Assembly: GCA_963920525.1 (NCBI GenBank)
Contig: OY986437.1
Span: 61,479,330-61,543,329, forward strand
Direction of reading: 5' to 3'
DNA from: Dichetophora obliterata
Lineage: Eukaryota > Arthropoda > Insecta > Diptera > Sciomyzidae
Length of the DNA stretch: 64,000 nucleotides
Shown: one piece after another, positions 57,101 to 63,790 of the stretch
How positions within the stretch are numbered: position 1 is the first letter of the stretch
Layout: the number at the start of each line of letters is the position of its first letter
Position numbers and translations under genes: made by a program
The notes under the pieces: model-generated
Told to the model about the DNA's origin: nothing
What the model saw: only the letters and a program-made list of their open reading frames with translations
Database searches by the model: none

Positions 57101-57947
57101 ACCAAGGGGCAAGTAATATAAAGTCCACATGGCAGGTGTATCGGCTATCGATTTCAATATATTTCATTGTAGGTACTATAGATTTTCAACACTTACTGTA
57201 GCTCTGAGGTCATCTACACGTTCTAAGTATCGTTCATGGTTACTCTTCAGCTCCTTATCTAGCATATCTTCCAATTGAAATGCAACACACTCCAACTGTT
57301 CCTGAGATTCATTGTTCACCTCTTTGGTGTCGCGGATTTCTTCTTCGCATTCCTTTAACATGGTTTGTTTTTCACACTCGTAGGACTCTCGAAAGAAATC
57401 TGCGCGCTGCTCATAAGTATCTGAGAATGTTAAAAACATGCAATATATTAAAACATTGATCTGTAACAAAATATACACGAAGCTATTTCTACTACTGACC
57501 CAACAATTTGCGTATCATATCCATGTGAGAGCTCTGCAGTGTGGAATACATATTTTCTGCTACCTCAAGATCGTTCAGCAAGCGCGCAATTGCTTGATCC
57601 TTGCGCTCGATTTTCTCCTTGAAATGCTTTTCCAATTCAACCATTTCCTTCTGCAGCTCCTCACACTTGATTTGACGCAAAATGGAGCGCCAGTTCTGAT
57701 TGATCTTGGCCATGTTGAGGCGGCAGAATGCATCTTCGCGTTTCAATTTATTCTATGTGTTTTGCGTATTTAGTTTTAAGGCTGTATTTAACAAATAATT
57801 TAATATGCTCACTTTCATGTATAGCGCTATCAGATGAACCTTACGTCGACGCGCCTCTTCTTCGATATCTGCACGCTGTTGCAAATAGCGTGCTCGATCC
57901 TCCTCGGACATTTTTGCCAATTTATTGGCTTTACTTTTTTTACCCAT
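34844..57947 (-). CDS. Drc2: dynein regulatory complex subunit 2 (DRC2/CCDC65), six coding exons, 21-kb intron 3
   Basis: A coiled-coil subunit of the nexin-dynein regulatory complex of motile 9+2 axonemes; in flies this means sperm flagella. Exons on the minus strand: 57947-57813, 57752-57500, 57420-57197, 36121-35729, 35664-35479 and 35263-34844. All junctions keep the frame and use GT...AG, giving about 536 residues. The start [20 protein letters not shown] matches the family's Lys-rich N-terminus. Further matching blocks are [18 protein letters not shown] (exon 2), [10 protein letters not shown] (exon 3), [13 protein letters not shown] (exon 4), [20 protein letters not shown] (exon 5) and [11 protein letters not shown] (exon 6). 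The vertebrate protein is about 480 residues; the extra length is a basic C-terminal tail ending PRISTIVNW. Intron 3 holds an Obp gene and many transposons. No lesion was found. Confidence 0.9.
35292..35447. mobile_element. 156-bp hairpin MITE in DRC2 intron 5
   Basis: The left arm starts AAGGCCGCATTCATAGTGAA; the right arm reversed starts TAGGCCGCGTTCATAGTGAA. Both continue into CTGAGCCGAGC and CATTGGAGCAA, so the whole unit folds into one long hairpin. It occupies most of the 215-bp intron 5 without touching either splice site. Confidence 0.85.
36290..36870. other. start of DRC2 intron 3 (exon 4 side), nothing recognised
   Basis: AT-rich intronic DNA with repeated CCCTTTTTTATCCC-like words at 36605-36705. 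No gene. Confidence 0.4.
36874..37017. mobile_element. ~144-bp hAT-type MITE
   Basis: The left end CTGTAGTGGAATTCCCAAAA and right end (reverse complement CAGTAGTGGAATTCTCAAAA) are inverted copies over about 35 bases. CAGTAGTGG is a hAT-like terminus. An exact 8-bp duplication could not be confirmed. Confidence 0.6.
37430..37622. repeat. imperfect tandem repeat, ~122-bp spacing
   Basis: TGAAATCAGTAATCTGTTAT near 37431 recurs as TGAAATCAGTAATCTGCTGT near 37555. Both are followed by ATCAATAAAATTTRATACAC. A more diverged relative lies at 45470-45600. Confidence 0.6.
38028..38961. mobile_element. GC-richer composite repeat with TCTGACCAGAATCATGTCG inverted ends
   Basis: TCAGACCAGAATCATGTCGT at 38028 is inverted at 38942-38961. 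Inside, GAACAGAACCAAAGCG at about 38101 is inverted at 38502-38520, and CCAATTCTGG/ACAATTCTGGG words repeat at 38446 and 38896. A complex non-coding repeat with nested inverted units; superfamily unknown. The short ORFs across it on both strands are by-products. Confidence 0.55.
39253..39325 (-). tRNA. tRNA-like sequence, anticodon loop TTATCAA, probably pseudogene or SINE head
   Basis: Minus strand, 73 nt. It begins GCCTCTGTAGTCTAGTGG (A-box-like) and contains the perfect B box GGTTCGAATCC. The anticodon arm CTAGA-TTATCAA-TCCAG has one mismatch; the loop would give anticodon ATC. The acceptor stem pairs only partly (GCCTCTG against CTCGGGC) and the T stem has a mismatch. I read it as a Pol III-type tRNA pseudogene or SINE head, not a working tRNA. 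Confidence 0.5.
40355..42510 (+). pseudogene. Tc1 transposase remnant interrupted by a LINE
   Basis: At 40364-40450 the frame reads [11 protein letters not shown] and then [15 protein letters not shown], the mid-domain of a Tc1 transposase with a stop in place of Trp. The sequence resumes after the LINE: at about 42220-42510 [18 protein letters not shown] carries the second catalytic Asp, WPSSRTD precedes a stop, [13 protein letters not shown] carries the catalytic Glu, and the basic tail ends [11 protein letters not shown]. The two parts are collinear and on one strand, so the LINE at 40527-42152 inserted into one Tc1 copy. At least three stops are present. Confidence 0.7.
40527..42152 (+). 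pseudogene. CR1/Jockey-like non-LTR retrotransposon, RT domain with in-frame stops
   Basis: The RT frame starts near 40527 ([27 protein letters not shown]). It runs through [52 protein letters not shown], the catalytic [27 protein letters not shown] and the C-terminal region ending at 41861 ([11 protein letters not shown]). One frame holds throughout; only three TAA codons interrupt it (about 40890, 40935, 41091). The 5' half with the endonuclease is missing. A 290-bp 3' UTR ends in an (AAATAAA)n-type tail at 42120-42152. There is no RNase H, which fits CR1/Jockey relatives; the exact clade is uncertain. Confidence 0.8.
42735..44503 (+). pseudogene. RTE-like non-LTR retrotransposon, near-intact RT with one stop and one frameshift
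   Basis: From about 42735 the frame reads [20 protein letters not shown], then [88 protein letters not shown] and the catalytic [11 protein letters not shown]. It then passes through [12 protein letters not shown] and the terminal [11 protein letters not shown] and [18 protein letters not shown] to LWRQLSK. Lesions: TAA at 43361-43363, a probable CAA-to-TAA change before VDTHHL, and a small indel at about 44100 before [13 protein letters not shown] sequence (now out of frame). The 3' UTR is minimal and ends in (TAAG)n at 44484-44502, as is usual for RTE elements. 5' truncated; the endonuclease is absent. Confidence 0.82.
44504..45974. other. intronic DNA without recognised gene
   Basis: Contains A-rich stretches with repeated AAATTACCTAAA-like words (44930-45100; the same type occurs at 42530-42620, on the other side of the RTE insertion). 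Confidence 0.4.
45979..48347. mobile_element. 2.4-kb element with 20-bp perfect TIRs and CTAA duplication
   Basis: Both ends are GGGGCGTCCATTAATTACGT, perfect over 20 bases, followed on both sides by runs of GTGAGGG/GGGGGAGAGGGGGAG-like sequence. CTAA lies outside both ends (45975-45978, 48348-48351). The interior has TGCATAC-rich repeats (46200-46790), a second foldback element, and no recognisable transposase. The superfamily is unknown; the 4-bp duplication and G-run ends do not settle it. Confidence 0.8.
46798..47627. mobile_element. 830-bp foldback nested in the CTAA-flanked element
   Basis: The ends are TAAGGCACCTCACG and, reversed, TAAGGCGCCTCACG. The arms share GGCACAAATGCTCAATA, ATATTTCGACTCTAGCGATA and GGTTATTTTAAG/CTTAAAATCGAGTTATTTT-type blocks over about 240 bp. 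A smaller inverted repeat (AATGCGAGGATCCCTTT against AGTGCTCGCATT) sits in the middle. Confidence 0.75.
48667..48673 (+). promoter_or_regulatory. TATA box of the Obp59a-like gene
   Basis: TATAAAT about 70 bases upstream of the ATG at 48738. Transcription would start near 48697, leaving a leader of about 40 nt. Confidence 0.55.
48738..49784 (+). CDS. Obp59a: Obp59a-like odorant-binding protein with ~190-residue low-complexity insert
   Basis: A secreted small-ligand-binding protein. Residues 1-28 form a signal peptide ([18 protein letters not shown]). The mature protein starts [16 protein letters not shown], with Cys31 and Cys49. A Ser/Asn/Gly/Gln/Tyr-rich segment of about 190 residues precedes Cys240 and Cys244 ([13 protein letters not shown]). 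The rest carries [54 protein letters not shown] and KVSYLLTKD are typical of Obp59a, which in Drosophila is needed for humidity sensing. I predict an in-frame 60-bp intron at 49498-49557 (A|GTGAGT...AATAAAG), giving [11 protein letters not shown] and 328 residues; without splicing the ORF stays open at 348. AATAAA follows at 49839. The gene lies inside DRC2 intron 3 on the opposite strand. No lesion seen. Confidence 0.82.
   Translation: MMQLRSAQQARRLLLILLLYFILSSTYSLKCRTEDGPSDAELKRVARTCMHKISDSSYSSKRGTSSGGSSGSGQTSTGANGNSYYGQQQQQNDQQYQHGQGSYSRNYNGYDDDMQRDENSGNNYRGYNNYERSNDSNDMLRKRNRERTQTSHNSRTQGSASVLFNFERGSNGNGRYDQSSNSGRNSHGGGNSNSNTSGGSASRDHRSSSSTNNYSSSNNNNNYNNSSQDRDRQSNQDSACIVHCFFEEMNMVGSEFLFCFSLHLYNFPFKLNKDDYPDKHKVSYLLTKDMRNRELRSFYTETIQECFHYLDSQHRRDKCHFSRDLIHCMTEYAKANCDDWDDYNIMFN
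49498..49557 (+). other. predicted 60-bp in-frame intron of the Obp59a-like gene
   Basis: Donor GTGAGT; the acceptor is the AG of TAATAAAG. The length is a multiple of three with no stop in frame, so retention would only insert 20 hydrophobic residues ([15 protein letters not shown]...). Splicing restores the spacing expected between MNMV and [10 protein letters not shown]. Confidence 0.6.
49839..49844 (+). terminator. polyadenylation signal of the Obp59a-like gene
   Basis: AATAAA 55 bases after the stop codon. Confidence 0.55.
49881..51137. mobile_element. 1.26-kb TTAA-type element with CCCTAGGATGT ends
   Basis: The left end CCCTAGGATGTACGACTG (preceded by TTTA) and right end (reverse complement CCCTAGGATGTGCGACTGGG, followed outside by TTAA) are inverted copies. 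A TTAA-like duplication and CCC start suggest piggyBac superfamily. Two minus-strand ORFs inside (50174-50389, Lys/Arg-rich with [16 protein letters not shown]; 50542-50760, [19 protein letters not shown]) are not recognised as transposase, so it is probably non-autonomous. Confidence 0.6.
51577..51743. mobile_element. 167-bp MITE with TA duplication (pogo/Tigger-like ends)
   Basis: The left end CAGGCGACGGCCGATTTAAC and right end (reverse complement CAGGTGGCGCCCGATTTAAC) both continue GAACA. TA occurs on both sides (51575-51576, 51744-51745). Internal AATGAAC and GACGAAC words recur. CAG ends plus TA point to a pogo/Tigger-type MITE. It sits in the 5' region of the 3-kb transposon. Confidence 0.82.
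51943..53879 (+). pseudogene. transposase-like protein (DLQ / WHE / YSDGC-QN / GHT-MECD family), one frameshift
   Basis: ATG 51943 ([13 protein letters not shown]) opens an acidic Ser-rich N-terminus, then a basic region ([20 protein letters not shown]). At about 52484, after a run of five A, the frame must shift by one base to continue as [11 protein letters not shown]...[12 protein letters not shown]. Next come [30 protein letters not shown] and a core with [42 protein letters not shown] and [20 protein letters not shown], ending at 53879. The Asp in DLQ, the Asp in YSD and the acidic residues in MECD look like an RNase-H-fold catalytic set (inference). Related proteins are abundant and mostly unnamed in arthropod genomes; a Sola-like assignment is possible but unproven. 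The total would be about 645 residues. The lone homopolymer frameshift may be a sequencing error. Confidence 0.72.
54289..55012. other. intronic DNA without recognised gene
   Basis: No motif-bearing ORF. A locally GC-richer stretch at 54605-54710 (GGCCACGCCC, GGTCGGCGCG) was not identified. Confidence 0.4.
55013..55590. repeat. imperfect tandem duplication, ~280-bp unit
   Basis: TAAGGGTTTAAAAGTTTTGATGCG at 55013 recurs as TAAGGGTTTGAACGTTTTGG near 55286. Both units contain CCGTACATCG, CTAGCTGCAAG, GGAAGAAATTCTTTGGTGCA-like and AAAATTTTGATCCC blocks in the same order. Confidence 0.75.
55600..56940. mobile_element. palindromic tandem-repeat element, copy 1
   Basis: Order of parts: TATAAGCTTTTATTTAACTT head with (GTAT)n; five diverged ~120-bp tandem units (55750-56320), each with TTTTACCGCCCACAAATCAA and ATATCTCTAAAACTAC; then two ~300-bp inverted arms (56324-56610, 56640-56940) around a 30-60-bp centre. 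The arms share GAAAATAAAAG, AACCCCTCTCTTGGTTA, ATTGGTAAGTTCTAAGGACT and TTTAAAAGCTT. No coding capacity. It lies in DRC2 intron 3, about 260 bases from exon 3. Confidence 0.82.
57197..57947 (-). CDS. Drc2: DRC2 coding exons 1-3
   Basis: Exon 1 (57947-57813, 45 codons, phase 0) ends ATGAAA|GTGAGC. Exon 2 (57752-57500, 253 bp) starts after CACATAG with AATAAATTGAAACGC and ends TTGTTGG|GTCAGT. Exon 3 (57420-57197, 224 bp) starts after ATTCTCAG with ATACTTATGAG and ends GCTACA|GTAAGT. The start codon is the first ATG of the family-like MGKKSKANK sequence. The CDS begins about 200 bp from a copy of the palindromic element, so the promoter must be short, partly inside repeat DNA, or further away. 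Confidence 0.9.
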
Positions 57948-58151
57948 TTTGAAAATTTATTTAATAATTTTAAAATCTATTGATAGTCTTAAGGGATTTA
58001 CTACAAAAAACTGATTAACACAGGACTTCAATGCATAGAATGGAAAATTTTCAAGCAAAGTGGCTCAAATTTTACTTGAGGAATATAAACAAAAACCAGT
58101 GCACCATGGATACCATGCTACCATGGCGCCATGGATTGCAGTTAGTATTGA
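57948..58151. other. DRC2 upstream region, ~200 bp before repeat DNA
   Basis: No TATA box is obvious for DRC2. The plus-strand sequence at 58060-58140 reads VAQILLEEYKQKPVHHGYHA with an uneven but protein-like composition, and stops where repeat copy 2 begins. It could be the first exon of a divergent gene cut by the repeat, but this is speculative. Confidence 0.35.
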
Positions 58152-59265
58152 TTTTTATAAGCTTTTATTTAACTTGCTTCGTTCGTATGTATGTATTTAT
58201 GTATGTATGTATGTTTGTATGTCCTATCAAAGCTTGCAAGTCATTTTTCTACAATTTGTTGGTATCCAATTAAGCTGAAATTTAGCATACATATGTAAGT
58301 CCGGTGACAATGCAATAATATGATAAAATTTTTTGCCGCACCCCCTTTTACCGCCCACAAATCAATAAAAATGCTATAGCTCTAAAACTACTGGGCCGAT
58401 TCAGCTGAATTTATGGCAGTAAATCTCCTTCGAGTAGAGGATAGTTAAAAAAAATGGTGCCACACCCCTTTTTACCGCCCACAAATCCATAAAAATGCTA
58501 TATCTCTAAGACTACGGGGCTGATTCAGCTGAAATTTAAACAGTAAAGTTTCATCAAATAAAGCATGGGGTTTATAAAAAACCTTTGGCCACACCCCCTT
58601 TTACCACACACAAGTCAATAAAAATGCTATATCTCCAAAACTACGGGACTGATTCAGATAAAATTTTGGCAGTTAATTTGCTTCAAGTAGAGGATGGTTA
58701 AAAAAAATTGTGCCACACCCCTTTTTACCACCCACAAATAAATAAAAATCCTATATATTCAAAACTACGTGGCTGATTATAACTTGCTTCGTTCGTATGT
58801 ATGTGAATTTGTATATATGTGAGTTTGTATATATGTGAGCTTGTATGTATGTATATATGTATGTCCGTCAAAATTTGCAATATTATAATAAAATTTTTTG
58901 CCACAACCCCTTTTACCGCCCACAAATCAATAAAAATGCTGATTTGTTTTGATTTGTGTTTTGAAAATAAAAGATGTTAATAATAAACCTTTAAGACTAA
59001 AAAGTAAAAAATAAATAAAAAGTAGAAAATTTTTTTTAAAATATAAGCTTTTATTTAAAAAAGACGTGAATTAAAAAGAAAAAAATAAATTTAACTGACA
59101 TTTGTCATATGAACCCCTCTCTTGGTTACTTACATCATAATAAATATAAGCGTACGTAAATTGGTAAGTTCTAAGGACTTACATATATAAATTTAGAATT
59201 TTTCAAATACATTTATATTTAAAAGCTTGAGGCACCGATGTCCTCGATCCGATATACAGGCTTAC

Positions 59266-59445
59266 TGTAATATTTAAACACAAGCTTTGTGGTTGGCAGT
59301 AATTTATTAACTGAGCTTAAAAACTAGGAGGTAGATAAAATACGAAAGAACAAAAGAGTAGGGCATGCATCTATGTACCTAAATAATTATAAAGTGTAAG
59401 GAGAGCATGCAGTTATAATACAGGGTCATTTCATACATCTCTACA
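59266..59445 (-). repeat. 3' LTR
   Basis: 180 bp, TG...CA, one substitution relative to the other LTR (GTGTAAGG here, GTATAAGG there). Confidence 0.93.
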
Positions 59446-59652
59446 TCTCCCCCTTTTAGTTATTAACTTCATGATTATATTACTCAGTATAAACTTACAA
59501 CTATTTTAATTTTAATCAATTTTAATTTATTTTTAGTTATTAAATTCATGATTATATTACTAAGTATAAACTTACAATTATTTTATTTTAAATAATTTTA
59601 ATTCATGCAAATAATTCAATTACAATTTAAATAGTGTTTTTAAGTATACAAA

Positions 59653-62054
59653 CTATTTAACAACGCTTCCGTAAAAAAATGAATTTCTGCGATAGGATTT
59701 TCCATCTACTTCTATTATGTAAGAACGGGGAGTTTCGTGTTTTTCTATAATTTTTCCAGGAACCCAATATTTCCCATCTTTCACCCATATCTTTTCTCCT
59801 TTTTCAAAATCATTTTTCACTCTAGCATTTTTATCATGGTATTTTTTATTGACATAGTTGTTGTAACTCAAAATTGGTATAAATTTCTCGATTGTTTCAT
59901 TATTTTTATAAAACTGATCTTTACCAGGAACTAAGGTTCTTGTTTGCCTTCCCATAAGTAACTGAGTTGGTGTGAATTGCGAATTTTTTATTGGAGTATT
60001 TCTATATTCAAGAAGAGCATGCCACATGTTGGACTTCTCTGCAATACATTTTTTAACCATATTCTTTGCAATTTGCACCATCCGCTCTGCAAACCCATTT
60101 GATTTTGGATATCGTGGGCTTACTGTAGTAATCCTAATGTCCAAGTCGTTCGCCCATTTTTTAAACTCAAACGATCCAAATGGCATGTTGTCAGCTATGA
60201 TTTTCAAACGGTACCCATGCGTTGAAAAAATTATAATAAGCTTTTCTATGATAGCTGTTGCAGTCTTTTTTACTAGCGATATTATGTCCAAGTATTTTGA
60301 AAAATAGTCACCTATAATTAAAAAGCTTTTTCCTGAAATTTCCATAACATCTACTCCTATTTTTTCATACGGGGCTTTTGGAATTTCATGATTTAAAAGT
60401 GTCTCTTTTATATTAGCAGATCTATGTTTTTGACGAATACTGCATTTGGTAACAAAGCATTCAATGTCTTGGTTCATATTTGGCCAATAAAGAAGTTGTT
60501 TAGCTCTGCGCTTTGTTTTTTCAATGCCTAAATGTGCTTTATGAAGGTCCGTGAGAAGTGTTCTACGGAGATTTTGTGGAACGAAAATTCTATCATCTAA
60601 AAATACTAACTCATCTTCTACGAAAACATTTGTTTTCAAACTCCATAAAAACTTCAAATCATCGCTCAATTTTGATTTATCTTTGGGCCACCCATTTTTG
60701 CAATATATCAAGAGTTTTTTTAAAATTTTGTCCTTACTTGTTTCTTCCTTAAATAACTTTTTTTTCTCATCACTAACGTTTATGGAATGTACCATTTCAT
60801 CCAAACCCTTAATTTCTTCATCTTTGGTGTTATTTTTTGAATAACTACGTGAAAGCCAATCTGCTAAATATAAATATTTTCCTGGTAAATAAGTAAATGT
60901 AAAAACATATTTTTCAAGTTTAAGCTTCATTCGCTGCAACTTCATTGACGGAATTTTATTATATTCTTTTTTAATAATTCCTAAAAGTGGTTTATGGTCC
61001 GTTTGTATTTCAAATCGTCATCCATAAATATAGCTGTGAAATTTTTTACACGCGAACACTACAGCCAGCATTTCTTTTTCGATTTGCGCATACCGAGTTT
61101 CAGCATCAGTTAGACTTCTAGACGCAAAGCAAACTGGCCTTTTATTTTGCAACAGTGTACATCCTAAACCACTTTTGGATGCATCTGTTTGCAACATAAT
61201 TTTCTCATTAAAATTAAAAGGTTTTAGAACTGGTGCCTGTAATATTATATTTTTAATATTATCTAGGCATATTTTGTGAACTGGGAGCCATTCAAATACA
61301 ACTGAATTTTTCATCAAGTCTCTTAGCGGACTACTTAGCTCGGAAAGATTTGGTATGAATTCCCTCAAATAGTTTATAAAACCCATGAGTCTCTGTACAT
61401 CTTTTTTGCATTTTGGCGCTCCTAAGTCTTCAATTCCTTTTAGCCTACTCTTATCACACCCAATTCCTTCTTCCGAAATTCTATGTCCCAAAAATACTAC
61501 TTCTTTTTGCTTCCATTGAATCTTATCCCAATTAAATCTGACATTTCTCTCACTAGCTCTTTGCATTACCAACTTAAGAGTTTGATCATGATCGTGCTCA
61601 TTTTCGGTCGCTACAAGTATGTCATCAATGTACACTGTGACATTTTTTATGTCTCCGAAATTTTCTTCATTAATTTTTTGGAACGCTTCTGATGCAATTT
61701 TTATACCAAATGGTAATCGCTTAAAACTATAGCATCCAAACGGTGTACTAAAAGTACACAACTTTTTTGAATTTTCATCAAGGGCAATTTGCCAAAAGCC
61801 GTCTTTGAGGTCAAAAACTGAAAAGATTTTCTTATTTACTAAATTTGTTTTAATTCGCTCAAAAGTTGGTATTTCATAATAATTATCTTTAATGGCCATA
61901 TTTAGTTCTTTTGGGTTAATACAAATCCTCAATTTTTTTTAGGCTTTTCAACAATAACTATGTTTGAAACCCACTCACTTGCATTTGTGCATTTTTCAAT
62001 AATGCTCTTCTCACATAAATTGTCTAACTCTTTTCTTAAAGGTTCTCTTAGTGC
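59653..62054 (-). pseudogene. RT, RNase H and integrase of the LTR retrotransposon
   Basis: Order on the minus strand: the RT start is readable to about 61940, where a run of seven T (plus strand) brings a frame change. Then come RICINPKELN, FDLKDGFWQIAL and the catalytic VYIDDILVAT. RNase H follows (MLQTDASKSGLGCTLL, YAQIEKEMLAVVF), with TGA at about 61018-61016 after HSYIYG. The frame resumes through TDHKPLLGI and tether/zinc-finger sequences (HKAHLGIEKTKRRAKQLLYW) to the integrase core: IGVDVMEISGKSFLIIGDYF, IIADNMPFGSFEFKKWA and SNGFAERMVQIAK, the D, D and E residues all present. The last frame ends at 59653 near the PPT. Lesions total one stop, one frameshift and one stop across gag-pol. 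Confidence 0.85.
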
Positions 62055-63476
62055 TTAGGGAATTCGCGACGCTGGTTTTGCACAAGGTGTAGCATTTGCT
62101 TTCAAATTGATAGAAAAGTTTTCTTTGAAGCACCCTAATCCGCTAAATAAGTGGTTGTATTTTGTTTTTAAATCTTCTTTTGACATTTTGTTTATCATAT
62201 TTACTCTTTTTACCAGTCCTAAAGTCACACAAGCTTCCAAACCTAAAATTGGAATTGAACTAATTTCATCACTAACAATAAAAAATTTAATTTTTTCTTG
62301 TTTGCTTTTTATTTTGCACATTAAACACACGATACCTATATTTTTTATAGCTGTTCCGTTGTACGCAATTAAGTTTTCTGACGTTTTCTCGATTTTTATG
62401 TTTTTTAATTCCTCGAAATATGAAATAGGCAAAATGTTAACCATAGCTCCTGTGTCTAGTTTGAACTGAATTAAATGTTCTTGAATTCTAACTTTTTCAT
62501 ACCACATTTTGAGGCACTTTTCACTTTTTATTGAATCAACATATAAATCAGAATCACTTGAATCATGAGATTCTAATTTTAATTCTCCAACATATTTTTT
62601 TTTGCAAACATTTGAAAAATGATTTCTTCCCTTACAATTATTACATATTTTGCCATAAGCAGGACATTTGCCTCTTAAATGTGGTCTTCCACAAAATATA
62701 CAATCAATATTTTCTTTTTTAACATATTCCGAATTTCTTTGCATGCCCTTAAATTTGACATCGTTATTATAATTAAAACTATTAACATTTGCTTTCTCAA
62801 AATTATAGGTTTTTCTTCTAACCACATCCACCGATGCCTCACCACCTTGCATGTTGGCCACTTGCTGACCTGAAACCTCAGCCGCTCTTGCCATGTCCAC
62901 CGCCATTGCCATTGTTAATTTCGGAATATCCAACAATTTTTTTTGTAAATTTTTTTCGCACGTTCCTAACACGATTCGGTCTCTTATCATTCGCTCTTCG
63001 TTTTCAAAGCCACATCTTCGCACCAACTTTTTAATGTCGATCAAAAAATTGTCGAACGGTTCGCCATGTGCTTGACACCTGTTGTGGAAAACGAAGCTCT
63101 CATATACCTCGTTGCACTTCGGCTTGCAGAACTCCTCAAATGCTTTAGTGACTTCGTCGTACTTCCCTCTAGCTGCGTCACTGAGACTAAACGAATTGAA
63201 CACCTCCACAGCTTCGGGACCAATGGCATTTAAAAATATTGCAACCTTCACAGGTTCTGATTTTTTCTCTAATTCGATTGCAATGGCAAAGATTTTAAAA
63301 TTCTGCCAAAAAAATCGCCAATTATCAGCGAGATTTCCCGCAAACTTAAGTTCGTCCACTTTTTTAAGAAAATCCATGCTGTTGTTTTTATAAATATATT
63401 TAATATTTTTAGGTGGTCTTCCACGCGGTTTTTTACGTAATAATCGAAGGCTTGTATTTAACGTCACTCTTCCCAT
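62055..63476 (-). pseudogene. gag and protease of the LTR retrotransposon
   Basis: The first frame starts at 63476, about 135 bases after the PBS. The capsid region contains FAGNLADNWRFFWQNFKIF and FLNAIGPEAVEVFNSF, typical of Mag/K02A2.6-like gag. Two zinc knuckles follow: CIFCGRPHLRGKC (CX2CX3HX4C) and CNNCKGRNHFSNVC (CX2CX4HX4C). The aspartic protease has FKLDTGAMVNILP with the catalytic DTG. Gag and protease are in one frame, which continues into the N-terminus of RT (CAKPASRIP) and ends at a TAA at 62055-62057. In related elements the frame normally runs on, so this is the first lesion. Confidence 0.85.
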
Positions 63477-63592
63477 TTACTTTAGTTCATTGCTTATGTT
63501 TTATTGTTAATTTGTAGTTAATGTTTTTTTTTTTTTTTTAAATGAATATCAATACATTTTATTCTTAAAATCAACCTTTGAGTATTTTGAAT

Positions 63593-63610
63593 CTTTTGCC
63601 GACTGCGCCA
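63593..63610 (-). other. primer binding site (tRNA-Ser type)
   Basis: Minus-strand TGGCGCAGTCGGCAAAAG directly follows the 5' LTR. The first 12 bases are complementary to the 3' end of a tRNA ending CCGACTGCGCCA, the class used by 17.6/297-like elements. Confidence 0.75.
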
Positions 63611-63790
63611 TGTAATATTTAAACACAAGCTTTGTGGTTGGCAGTAATTTATTAACTGAGCTTAAAAACTAGGAGGTAGATAAAATACGAAAGAACAAAA
63701 GAGTAGGGCATGCATCTATGTACCTAAATAATTATAAAGTATAAGGAGAGCATGCAGTTATAATACAGGGTCATTTCATACATCTCTACA
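63611..63790 (-). repeat. 5' LTR
   Basis: 180 bp; the PBS follows directly at 63610 and downward on the minus strand. The short length and absence of a long U3 are typical of Mag-type elements. Confidence 0.93.

Larger units (their letters stand above)
59266..63790 (-). mobile_element. Ty3/Gypsy (Mag/K02A2.6-like) LTR retrotransposon, 4525 bp
   Basis: LTRs of 180 bp at 59266-59445 and 63611-63790 start TGTAATATT and end CTCTACA; they differ at one base. CTTAC is duplicated outside (59261-59265, 63791-63795). The PBS next to the right LTR reads TGGCGCAGTCGGCAAAAG on the minus strand, fitting a tRNA-Ser primer. A polypurine tract (AAAAGGGGGAGA on the minus strand) adjoins the left LTR. Gag, protease, RT, RNase H and integrase follow in Gypsy order; no env-like ORF. 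Confidence 0.93.

Noticed and set aside
57438..57952. plus-strand ORFs over DRC2 exons 1-2
   Set aside because: Antisense shadows of coding exons; the minus strand has family-specific motifs and correct splice sites.
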